Shown: positions 33,189 through 40,988 of the stretch, one piece after another
How the letters are laid out: every line of letters starts with the position of its first letter
Numbering within the stretch: position 1 is the first letter of the stretch
Assembly (NCBI RefSeq): GCF_001545115.1
Contig: NZ_FCNU01000022.1
Span: 152,544-216,543, forward strand
Direction of reading: 5' to 3'
From: Candidatus Protochlamydia phocaeensis
Lineage (GTDB): Bacteria > Chlamydiota > Chlamydiia > Chlamydiales > Parachlamydiaceae
DNA: 64,000 bases
Notes under the pieces: model-generated
Databases searched by the model: none
What the model saw: only the letters and a program-made list of their open reading frames with translations
Told to the model about the DNA's origin: nothing
Position numbers and translations under genes: made by a program

Positions 33189-36100
33189 TTACTTGATCCA
33201 CTGTTCGAGTAAGCTTGACGCCCCTTGCTCCAACCCTTTTAAGAGATCGTTAGCATCCATATCCTGCAGGCGTTTGCGCTTTTTCTTTCCCGATTTGCTG
33301 TCCTCGCTGCTGTTTTGGTCTGAAGGAGAAGACGACTGGTCATCAGATTCAACAGGAGGGGGAGTGAATTCTTGGGCCCATGGAAAAGGCTGGGTCGTTG
33401 GGGCAGGTGGTGTTGCGTCAAAATGGTCTGAAATAGCCGTTTCCAAAACAGTGCCGAGTAATTTTGCTTTTGGATCGCCATGCATTTGGGCAATTAGCGC
33501 GCTAATGCGCCCGGCTGCTAGCTTTTTGTCAATTTCAATGGAGCCTTTGCGTCCTTTAAGAGGAATTTGCAAGATATAACTATCATCTAAGCCTTGGACA
33601 TGAAAAGCATAGCGAAGCGTTTGCGCAGTCACGCCTAAGACCATGTTCATTTTATGGGAATTTAGATCGATTTCGCCCCAGCTAGCTAAAGTATAGAGGT
33701 TGGCGACGAGCAAATCCAATCGTTGAAGAGCTAAAACGCCTTTATTTAATTGAAAGTAAAGAGGGGTAAACCAGATCGTCAATTGATTATCCGAAATAGG
33801 ATGAATCAGATTTAAAATGGATCGCAGATCTCCTTCATTGCGAAAATGAATTTTGCCCAAATCAATCATTCCTCGCTCAATAGTCGTCCGATTAAATTCA
33901 AAGGGAACAAGCGGGCAGGAGAATCCTTTGGGATCAATCATCAACGTAAGGGGGGCTTCCGCTCCTATCAATGTATTGAGGACGGGCATGTTTTCTTTGA
34001 CTAAATCCGTTAATTGAGGAGTTGCCCGGATTTTCCATTCAAAAGGTTTGCGCAGTGTTAAGACACCCTGCGTTAATTGTCCGTCAAGGCTGGCTTGGCC
34101 ATTTTCTCCTTTGAATTCGGCTGTAAGAGGACCGCTAAGCTGTTGAAGGTGCGTGCTGGCTTGTATATCGACTTCCTCTCCTATCAACGCCTGCAAACGA
34201 TTAAGACTGATACTGGTAGCTGGCAAGGCCTGAATCCATTGCACGGGAAGGCGCTTTGCTTCTAAATGCGCTTGCAGATCTGTCTCTTGCCATTTTTGAA
34301 GTTTTCCTGAAGGGCTGAGCAGATGGCTAACCGTTCCATCTAGCTTTAAAAATGTTTCTGGAGACGAAGCGGTTTGAAGAGAAACATGCATATCTTGGGT
34401 TAAATCAGCGCTTTCTAGCTTTCCTATTAATTTAAACGCAGAAGGAAGCTCTGCCCAATGGATGGAAGTCGTAGACAGATTTATAGCGAACGAAGCGGGC
34501 GCTTCCTTGGAAAAATTTTTAAGAGGAATATATAGATTCGTTGCATTGGCCATGAAGGTAATGGGTTCTTCCAAGGTCAGCTTTGGAGAGGAAGGGGAGG
34601 AAAGCCAATTTTCTAAATAGCGATAACCTTCGGGGGAAAGCGTCCATCTAATTTCTGCAGACGGACTGTTAGATTCATAGAGGGTGAGAGCTTCGTCTAT
34701 CCTGATACGCGCTTTGGCGTGAAAATTAGGACTGTCCACATACATATCCCAATAGCCGGGAGTGACATGATTGCGATCTATCAAAGCCTTTAAATCAATG
34801 TCTAACGTAGGGCCAATGAGAGGCGTTAAATCTCTGTTTGATACGACAGCGCTGGCAAAAGAGGTCGGAAGATTGACAAAATGGGTATTGATCTCAGCAA
34901 TGCTTTGACTGAAATCTATGCTATTTTGAGGAGATAACCAGCGTTGAATGTGAGCTTGGGCATCTAAATGACTTGGCTTTTGAGAGGTGTTGGTAGATGC
35001 TAATCCTTTCAGATGCAGGTTTATTGTATTTTCTGGTCCGTTAATTGACCAAGAAATGGCTGTTTGCTCAAGCGATGGAAGCGAGATATCTTCTTTTTTT
35101 TGCAGGACCACATGATCTAAATTGATTAAACCATTAAGATTTAAATCTTTGATAAGGTTTTGCTTTAGGTCGATCTGTGTTGGAGAAACGATGGCATTGA
35201 TTGTCGTTGGGGATTGCAATTTAGCTAGGTCTGTCCCTAAAGCCGAATTCAATTCTTGAAGGGCTTCAGGAGTCAAAAGATAATGAATTTTAAAAGGCTG
35301 GTTTAAAATAAACAAGCGATCTTTAGTCAAATGGCCTTCCAGATTTGCATCATAGGTTTGGCTGGTCATTTGCAATTTTATGACAGGAAAATCAAGTTTT
35401 TCATCAGGTAAATGACGCACAAGAGAAGATACATTCATTTGCACTGGACGGTTGAGCAAGGGAGAATAAAAACCGTCTGCTTTTAAGAAAGCGAGCTGGG
35501 AAGACAGCGTTGTCTGAAACTCGGATAAGCTTTCGCCTTCAGCCTTGAATACAATGTCTTTTGCCTGGACAATTCCTAAAGGAGACAACTGGGATAACTG
35601 AATTTGCTTAATGGCGGATTCCAGTTGGATGCGGCCTTGTCCGTGCTCATCTAGAGGAATGTTAAGCCGTTTGACTGTGACTAAAACAGGACAGGGTTGC
35701 TCCAAAGTAAACTTCGGACTTGATAGCAAAGTTTGCAAGCAGTCTGTATCGAAGTTCCAGCTCAAGGCCAATGGCTCCATTAAGCTTAGCTCTTTCCCTA
35801 TTTTAAATTGAGCTTGATTTAAAACGATGCGCGGAGTGTGAAAAGAAAGGGTCAGGGCAAGGTCTTCCTCGTTCTTTTGCTTAATTGCTAGTTGTAAATC
35901 GGCGTGTGATCCCGCTTGTTTAATCAAGCCCGGATAGCTTGCTAAAAAGGGAACGAGCCGCAAAGGTAAATGGGATACTTTTAAAGAAGACTCCATTCCC
36001 TTCCGCAATTGCTGCACCAAGTTATGCAAATTGGCTGGCTTATGCAATAAGGACTCAAAGTGAATATCAAAAGGCTCGCGGTCTTGCTGAGCCTGTCCGA

Positions 36101-37262
36101 TCACCTGTACGCTAATTGTTTTATGGCAAAGCGGAGACTCTAACAAAGTCTTGAGGTTTAAAATTTTTATTTCGCCAATCGGAAAAATATCCACACGGAC
36201 AGGCGAAAGATCCGTTTGCGCTTTAAAGCCGAATTGACAAGGGTCCGCTGATGTCTTGTTATCTAGAAAGGCCAAAGGCAAGGTTAAATCTTGAAAAAGC
36301 ACTTTTAAACGGGCTTCTTCTAGAATTTCAAAGCGATAATGCGTAAAAGGATTAAGCGAATCGGGTTTTAAGTTAAATTGAAAAAGAGCAGGTTCAGATA
36401 AAGTAAAGACGCCTTGAACAATTTTGCCCTTTACATCTCCTTGCATAAGGGGAGATAAAGCCGTTAAATTAAAGGCCAATCCCTCAGAGCTAGGCTCTTT
36501 ATCAATAATCAAATTAAGCTTTTCCCCAAGCAAAGAGCGGAAAAGAGTGTCCAAATCAGGTCTTTTCAAAGCCACTAAGCGATCAATTAAATCGACGGGA
36601 AAATTCACTACCTTGACATGCATCTTGGCATCTTTGCTGCCTTCAAGGCTCAAATATTTTTTTGCGTCTTGCGAGAGTTGATCCCAATTGTTGGCGTAAA
36701 GGCCATTTAAAGCGACATCAATATCAAAAGAACCAACTAAATTTTCTTGCCGGGTCGTCCCTGTCAAGTGGGCGGCTAAAGGCTTGCCCTTGGCAAAAAG
36801 GTCAAGCGTGGCATTAACGTCCGATAGCAAAATGGTTGAAGGAGGAAGACGAGGATGGTCTTCGCCCACTCTTATCCCTAAAGCGCGTTGAAGATTGCTA
36901 ATGCCTTTGCCATCCGTAACAATGGCGGCATTTAACTCTTCTACATGCGTCAGCCCTAATTGCGTGCTTTTTCTCAATAATTGCCAAAGCGTTGCTTCGG
37001 TAGAGAAATTCTCGATTCCAACGACAGCCTGTCCTTCCGGATCTTTTAATAAAATTCCTTCAATTACCTGTCCTTTACCCCAATGCAATTTAAGGGAGCG
37101 AATTTCTACATTGCCGGGAATAGAGCGATTAATCCAGGAGACGACCTGTTTTTTTCCCCACTCCGTACTTACCAAAGTAGGAAGACAAACAACAAAAATC
37201 CCAAGCAGCAGCAAGATAAAAAAGAAAAAAAGAAATAAACGAGAGGAAAGAAAAGACCGCAT
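33189..37262 (-). CDS. Giant AsmA/TamB-like membrane-anchored protein
   Basis: The 1357-residue protein starts at ATG 37262 after AAAGG (a TTG two codons earlier is less likely). One membrane segment (residues about 8-32) anchors it, and the rest is periplasmic. The opening pattern after the anchor (TEWGKKQVVSWINRSIPG...EIRSLKLHWGKGQ) is the AsmA/DUF748/TamB N-terminal pattern, followed by long stretches of alternating short strands typical of repeating-beta-groove lipid-transport proteins. The last 75 residues are Pro/Ser/Asp-rich and then basic. Such proteins bridge the two membranes and move phospholipids. The role here is inferred from the family. Confidence 0.78.
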   Translation of the reverse strand: MRSFLSSRLFLFFFFILLLLGIFVVCLPTLVSTEWGKKQVVSWINRSIPGNVEIRSLKLHWGKGQVIEGILLKDPEGQAVVGIENFSTEATLWQLLRKSTQLGLTHVEELNAAIVTDGKGISNLQRALGIRVGEDHPRLPPSTILLSDVNATLDLFAKGKPLAAHLTGTTRQENLVGSFDIDVALNGLYANNWDQLSQDAKKYLSLEGSKDAKMHVKVVNFPVDLIDRLVALKRPDLDTLFRSLLGEKLNLIIDKEPSSEGLAFNLTALSPLMQGDVKGKIVQGVFTLSEPALFQFNLKPDSLNPFTHYRFEILEEARLKVLFQDLTLPLAFLDNKTSADPCQFGFKAQTDLSPVRVDIFPIGEIKILNLKTLLESPLCHKTISVQVIGQAQQDREPFDIHFESLLHKPANLHNLVQQLRKGMESSLKVSHLPLRLVPFLASYPGLIKQAGSHADLQLAIKQKNEEDLALTLSFHTPRIVLNQAQFKIGKELSLMEPLALSWNFDTDCLQTLLSSPKFTLEQPCPVLVTVKRLNIPLDEHGQGRIQLESAIKQIQLSQLSPLGIVQAKDIVFKAEGESLSEFQTTLSSQLAFLKADGFYSPLLNRPVQMNVSSLVRHLPDEKLDFPVIKLQMTSQTYDANLEGHLTKDRLFILNQPFKIHYLLTPEALQELNSALGTDLAKLQSPTTINAIVSPTQIDLKQNLIKDLNLNGLINLDHVVLQKKEDISLPSLEQTAISWSINGPENTINLHLKGLASTNTSQKPSHLDAQAHIQRWLSPQNSIDFSQSIAEINTHFVNLPTSFASAVVSNRDLTPLIGPTLDIDLKALIDRNHVTPGYWDMYVDSPNFHAKARIRIDEALTLYESNSPSAEIRWTLSPEGYRYLENWLSSPSSPKLTLEEPITFMANATNLYIPLKNFSKEAPASFAINLSTTSIHWAELPSAFKLIGKLESADLTQDMHVSLQTASSPETFLKLDGTVSHLLSPSGKLQKWQETDLQAHLEAKRLPVQWIQALPATSISLNRLQALIGEEVDIQASTHLQQLSGPLTAEFKGENGQASLDGQLTQGVLTLRKPFEWKIRATPQLTDLVKENMPVLNTLIGAEAPLTLMIDPKGFSCPLVPFEFNRTTIERGMIDLGKIHFRNEGDLRSILNLIHPISDNQLTIWFTPLYFQLNKGVLALQRLDLLVANLYTLASWGEIDLNSHKMNMVLGVTAQTLRYAFHVQGLDDSYILQIPLKGRKGSIEIDKKLAAGRISALIAQMHGDPKAKLLGTVLETAISDHFDATPPAPTTQPFPWAQEFTPPPVESDDQSSSPSDQNSSEDSKSGKKKRKRLQDMDANDLLKGLEQGASSLLEQWIK

Positions 37263-37467
37263 GTTCAACCTTTATAACATAAGGTATTTAAAATTAGCCG
37301 GGCAGAATTTAATTGTCAATCAATTTTAAAGAGATTGTTATTATTTTATTTAGGTTTCATTAAAGCCCGCTTATTCAACAATTCTCTTTAGTTTTAACTA
37401 GTGCAAGGTTGCATGGAGCATAGAAATTGAGAAACATAAAAACCATGAAGAATGGATCGGGTTGAGG

Positions 37468-37480
37468 TATTATCAGACGT
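37468..37480 (+). repeat. TATTATCAGACGT word
   Basis: Exact copy, 206 bases upstream of the AsmA-like gene start and 94 bases beyond the end of the Inc-like gene. Confidence 0.8.
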
Positions 37481-37521
37481 GATGGGTGGGAGAGCACTTT
37501 TCACTGCCAATTAATTTTCTC

Positions 37522-37560
37522 CAACAGGCTAGTAACCTGAAGTTGGTCAGTAGCCTGTTG
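37522..37560 (-). terminator. Hairpin after the Inc-like gene
   Basis: CAACAGGCTA at 37522-37531 pairs perfectly with TAGCCTGTTG at 37551-37560. On the minus strand it lies just after the stop at 37574 and is followed by an A/T-rich tract. Confidence 0.55.
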
Positions 37561-37573
37561 AATTATACGTGCA

Positions 37574-37963
37574 TTAGAAAGCTGTTTGGATCTGTTGTTG
37601 TCCATCGATAGCGGAAGTATAAACAATTATTTTTCTCCCGCTCAAATCATAGGGCAGACAAGTGACCAAGCTGATAAAAGGAATAATTTCCAAAAAGCAT
37701 CGGCCCATATTCAGCCATCCATGCAAAGAATATTCTATAGCTTTGATTGCACGAGATTCTAACGCCTGCTGCCTTTGAAGATCGGATGCAAATATAGAAC
37801 CAGTGAAACTAATTAAAGAAACTGCTAATCCAGTAATCATTTCCATCTTACCATAAGTAAAACGAATACATGCAGAAAAGGTCCCGACGATAGGGATATA
37901 ACCCATTATATTAAGACCATGCTCTATGGATTGTAAATTTTTATTAAGACTATCTAAAGACAT
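37574..37963 (-). CDS. Inc-like small membrane protein
   Basis: The 129-residue protein has two groups of hydrophobic residues: residues about 15-56 (IMGYIPIVGTFSACIRF, then ITGLAVSLISFTGSIF) and about 88-104 (CFLEIIPFISLVTCLPY). The N-terminus is short and polar without signal peptide. This is the layout of short chlamydial inclusion-membrane-type proteins. An AAGG site lies before the ATG. A dispersed word lies 96 bases upstream of its start. No enzyme motif is present. Role unknown. Confidence 0.65.
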   Translation of the reverse strand: MSLDSLNKNLQSIEHGLNIMGYIPIVGTFSACIRFTYGKMEMITGLAVSLISFTGSIFASDLQRQQALESRAIKAIEYSLHGWLNMGRCFLEIIPFISLVTCLPYDLSGRKIIVYTSAIDGQQQIQTAF

Positions 37964-38058
37964 AATTACCTTTTTTATTTTTTTTATTAAATAAAATGAA
38001 TGGATAATTATAATTAAATTTAACTAAATGCGCAAATATAAAAAATGCTGTTTTTTGA

Positions 38059-38071
38059 TATTATCAGACGT
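38059..38071 (+). repeat. TATTATCAGACGT word
   Basis: Exact copy in the 260-base gap between the sctJ stop and the Inc-like gene start, 96 bases upstream of the latter. Confidence 0.8.
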
Positions 38072-38224
38072 TGTGCGGTAAGCCTATTTATCGTCCCACT
38101 AAAATTAGACAAAAAGCGAAGCAAGGAATGACTTAATTTCTTGGATGGCTCTAGGGCTATATTGACTCAATCGATCTTCGGCCTCTTGAGAGCAGGCCTT
38201 GCTAAGCGAAGGCCGTGCGATTCC

Positions 38225-39178
38225 CTAAGTGACATCACTGTTTTTCGATTCATCCTCATCAGATTTTGATTCTGCTTTTTTATCAGGCTCGGCTAGAGGC
38301 GCATGGGTATTAAAATGTTTAAAGCTCAAAAGCTGTCCTATGCCTTGCTCTTTTAACAAGGGAAGGATTTTCCAAATAAGCCAAGCCACAATTAAAGCCA
38401 ATAAAACAAGCAAGATAACGAATGAAAAGAAAATGAGGCGGAATCGAGGAAGCGAAGTTTTGGCAATAGTCATAGACCAAACATCGACGAGTTGATCTTG
38501 CTGCTTTTGCATGGCCTCTAGCCATGGATTGGGCAATTCGCCTATTCTTGCCCGGTTTCCTACAACAGTCACATTATCATAGCTTAATCCAGGCACACTT
38601 GCTGCAACGAGCTTTCTAATCTTTGATATTAAATGACTATTGGGATCGTCTAATACACCGTTGTGCTTAACATAGACAGAGGCTGTTATGGGAGTCAGGT
38701 TCTTGGATGGATCGAGAGGATCTTTTTCGGGAAAAGAAATAATGACATTGGCATCCAGCACCCCATCAATTTTCCGAATTGTGTTAGCAATTTGCTGTTC
38801 GAGGCCGGCTCGGTAGCGAATCTGTTCTTGCATGGCAGACGGAACAAGGGAAGAGTTGCTGAAAATTTCTAACAGGTTTTCCGCATGCCTTCTCGGAAGG
38901 CCTTCTTGATTTAAATAATTCATAGCCTCAATCGCTTGATCGGGAGGAACTGAAATATTCCAAAGTATCATTTTGTTGCCGCCTCCGCCTCCATCTGATT
39001 GTGCGCTTGGCACTTTTGAGGCTTGAATGCCTTTGCTGGATAAAAAGACAATAATTTCATTAGCATCTCTTTCATCCAGGGCATTTACAATTGGTTTATT
39101 GGAGCTGCAACTTGTTAAAAATAAAAGCAAGGCAGATAAGCACAAGAGAAGGGGGGGTAAGGTCTTATTGACGATCAT
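38225..39178 (-). CDS. sctJ: Type III secretion inner-ring lipoprotein SctJ
   Basis: The 317-residue protein is the YscJ/MxiJ/PrgK family lipoprotein that forms a ring in the inner membrane of the T3S injectisome. A lipoprotein signal ends at LTSC with Cys24. The first ring-building domain (LDERDANEIIVFLSSKGI, near residue 35) and the second (RYRAGLEQQIANTIRKIDGVLDANV, split by GVL) follow. A membrane helix lies at about residues 249-272 and an acidic/basic tail ends it. A glycine run (GGGGG, near residue 63) is unusual. AAGGAAGAATGGA precedes the ATG. No other T3S structural gene lies next to it, unlike in Chlamydia, where sctJ sits with sctL-sctR genes. Confidence 0.93.
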   Translation of the reverse strand: MIVNKTLPPLLLCLSALLLFLTSCSSNKPIVNALDERDANEIIVFLSSKGIQASKVPSAQSDGGGGGNKMILWNISVPPDQAIEAMNYLNQEGLPRRHAENLLEIFSNSSLVPSAMQEQIRYRAGLEQQIANTIRKIDGVLDANVIISFPEKDPLDPSKNLTPITASVYVKHNGVLDDPNSHLISKIRKLVAASVPGLSYDNVTVVGNRARIGELPNPWLEAMQKQQDQLVDVWSMTIAKTSLPRFRLIFFSFVILLVLLALIVAWLIWKILPLLKEQGIGQLLSFKHFNTHAPLAEPDKKAESKSDEDESKNSDVT

Positions 39179-39357
39179 TCCATTCTTCCTTATTTATGGG
39201 AATATAAGGTCTTGGTAAAGCAGACATCGAATTGTAAGAATTTTTTAAAATAAATGATTCGAATTTTTATTTAAAGCACCCTTACGAATTTCTATAGCAT
39301 GCTTCATACAGAAAAAGAACTCAAATCTTGGTTATGTTGGTCTTAATACACCTTTTA

Positions 39358-39395
39358 GGGGTCAGCTCACGAAACGGAAAAAATTGCACGTTAAG
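39358..39395 (+). repeat. Left terminal inverted repeat of the Tn3-like element
   Basis: Thirty-eight bases beginning GGGGTCAGCTCACGAAAC and ending GCACGTTAAG. It differs from the right end by one substitution and one extra T. Confidence 0.92.
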
Positions 39396-39405
39396 AATCG
39401 CCTAG

Positions 39406-39508
39406 TTATTTAGAAGCTGCAAAGATTTCATCTACAAGTACTGTAATAGGTTGTTTATAGTATTTTTTCAAATCCTTCGAAAGAGCATCTACTCCAAAAA
39501 TGCGTATG
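39406..39508 (-). pseudogene. 3' remnant of a passenger gene in the Tn3-like element
   Basis: A minus-strand frame of about 34 codons ends at the stop at 39406-39408. It reads [18 protein letters not shown] and then a hydrophobic strand and EIFAASK. The composition is protein-like and it ends just inside the left repeat, where a passenger gene would. The 5' part is missing at the deletion point. The family is not recognised. Confidence 0.45.
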
Positions 39509-40006
39509 CCATTCTTAGGAGTTAAAAGAGACGCTATAATCCTAAAGAAATTAGGAGGCTATTCTAGACAAAATGGCTTAGCAGCAGCGCTTCGAGAAAT
39601 AGGAAGAATTGAACGCACGCTATTTATTTTGGAGTGGCTGCAAAACAAAGACTTAAGGAGGCGTGTACAAATTGGATTAAATAAAGGAGAAGCCAAAAAC
39701 GCCTTAGCAAGATCTATATTTTTTAATCGTTTAGGAGAAATGCGTGATCGCAGTTTTGAAAATCAACGCTATCGTGCAAGTGGACTTAATCTTGTTATTG
39801 CAGCAGTTATACTTTGGAATACTGTTTATTTAGAAAGAGCGATTCTTGCCTTAAAAGAACAAAATGTTGAGGTGGATGATCGTTTACTTCGTTATCTATC
39901 ATCTCTTGGGTGGGAGCATATTAACTTAACCGGAGATTATAATTGGCAACAAAAACGCTCTCTTGGTAAAGGAGAATTTAGGCTAAATCTGATGGAAAAA
40001 TCTTAG
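39500..40006 (+). pseudogene. tnpA: 3' remnant of a Tn3-family transposase gene
   Basis: The frame encodes the C-terminal 150 or so residues of a Tn3-family TnpA (about 990 residues when intact). Hallmarks are [76 protein letters not shown] and [14 protein letters not shown]. The catalytic DDE residues would lie mostly upstream and are lost except perhaps the final part. The first 15 codons do not match, so the deletion point is near 39535. The stop lies inside the right inverted repeat, as is normal for tnpA. Confidence 0.88.
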
Positions 40007-40038
40007 CGTGCATTTTTTCCGTTTCGTGAGCTGACCCC
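40002..40038 (-). repeat. Right terminal inverted repeat of the Tn3-like element
   Basis: Thirty-seven bases, reverse complement of the left end apart from one base change and one missing T. Confidence 0.92.
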
Positions 40039-40053
40039 TTTTAGGAGAAGGAT

Positions 40054-40842
40054 ATGAATTCTATTGCAGACTTTCATCAGGTTGCTGTGCTGATCCATGG
40101 CTGTCATTTGTTGGCAGAGGAGTGGGAGAATATTGTATTTGGGACGGAAGAAGGCTTAGGTCGCGTCCCCATAGGAATTGAAGAGGCTGTTTACAAGAAA
40201 GCAAGTCTTATCTTTTGGGGAAGTGGGGCATCGCAAGATACCAGTGGTTTAAAAGAGTCGGAATATACATTTAATCAAGCAATGGGCCCGAAGCTTAAGA
40301 TGTTGGCTTGCCATGTCAAAAAAAAACCAAAGGAGCTTAAAGACTATCTTTCTCGGGTTTCATTTATTGATAGAGATTCACGCAATACAGCAGAAGAAAT
40401 AAAGGCAGCTGTAAGAGAATGCACGTTAAGAGGAATTCAAACGATTGTGATAGTTTCTTCAAATACACACGTTGCACGATGCTTACAAGAGGCTTGTAAG
40501 CTAAAAGAGTCCACTATTACAGTCTATGCTCGAGCAAGTGCGACTTGTTTTGCTCATTCAAGCGCAGATGAGGTGACGATTTTTGAACCTCCGCATCGGG
40601 GCGATATGCCCAAAGTTCCCATTCATCAAACAGTAAAAGGCATTATTCCCTTTTTAAAGGATGAAAAAATTGCCGTTGTTTTTAATGAAGCCTTGAAATC
40701 ATTGATCGAAGAATACAAAAGAAAGCAGGAGGTGATGGCCTGTTCTGTCAGTTCGGGTGTAAAGGCTCTTAGTGCGGAAGGCTTTAGCCTAGATGATAGT
40801 CCCAAAAATGTTCATTCATTAAATGATAAGGAAAACCCTTAA
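40054..40842 (+). CDS. DUF218 (YdcF/SanA-like) domain protein
   Basis: The 262-residue protein has the DUF218 alpha/beta layout: a first strand VAVLIHGCHL near residue 10, LIFWGSGAS near residue 52, the DRDSRNTAEEIKAA segment near residue 108 that marks the family, and TIVIVSSNTHVARCLQEA near residue 128. The last 45 residues are an unrelated polar tail. It lacks the membrane anchor of SanA/ElyC, so it is probably cytosolic. The function of the family is poorly known; cofactor or envelope precursor handling has been proposed. AGGAGAAGG lies just after the Tn3 duplication, so the insertion removed its native upstream region. Confidence 0.8.
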   Translation: MNSIADFHQVAVLIHGCHLLAEEWENIVFGTEEGLGRVPIGIEEAVYKKASLIFWGSGASQDTSGLKESEYTFNQAMGPKLKMLACHVKKKPKELKDYLSRVSFIDRDSRNTAEEIKAAVRECTLRGIQTIVIVSSNTHVARCLQEACKLKESTITVYARASATCFAHSSADEVTIFEPPHRGDMPKVPIHQTVKGIIPFLKDEKIAVVFNEALKSLIEEYKRKQEVMACSVSSGVKALSAEGFSLDDSPKNVHSLNDKENP

Positions 40843-40955
40843 GGAATGAAAAGTTTGCCGAATTTTAAAGGAGTGTGAAAATCGCTTAAGCGACATCCAC
40901 GATCTGAAATAGTAAATAGATGAGCTAATGCGTTCTTTTTGCAAGGCTAAAGCTA

Positions 40956-40983
40956 GCACAGATGGGAAACATCCCATCCGTGC
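40956..40983 (-). terminator. Hairpin after the efflux operon
   Basis: GCACAGATGGGA at 40956-40967 pairs with TCCCATCCGTGC at 40972-40983 (one mismatch) around four bases, directly past the stop at 40989 on the minus strand. The T-run is weak. Confidence 0.5.
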
Positions 40984-40988
40984 CCTTA

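Larger units (their letters stand above)
37269..37573. other. Gap with one dispersed word and a hairpin
   Basis: About 305 bases without a gene. They carry the dispersed word at 37468 and a hairpin at 37522-37560. AT-rich sequence at 37270-37370 probably holds the AsmA-like gene promoter. Confidence 0.5.
39353..40043. mobile_element. Internally deleted Tn3-family transposon with intact ends
   Basis: A 681-base element (39358-40038) is bounded by near-identical inverted repeats of 38 and 37 bases starting GGGGTCAGCTCACGAAACGG, the typical Tn3-family end. It is flanked by a perfect 5-base target duplication TTTTA (39353-39357 and 40039-40043), as expected for Tn3. Inside are only the last 150 or so codons of the transposase and the 3' end of another gene pointing to the left end. 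It cannot move by itself but could in trans. It inserted between the DUF218 gene and its upstream sequence, with the ribosome site immediately beside the right-hand duplication. Confidence 0.92.

Noticed and set aside
33193..33579. Plus-strand frame of 128 codons inside the AsmA-like gene
   Set aside because: It is antisense to the well-supported long gene, and its product shows no recognisable features.
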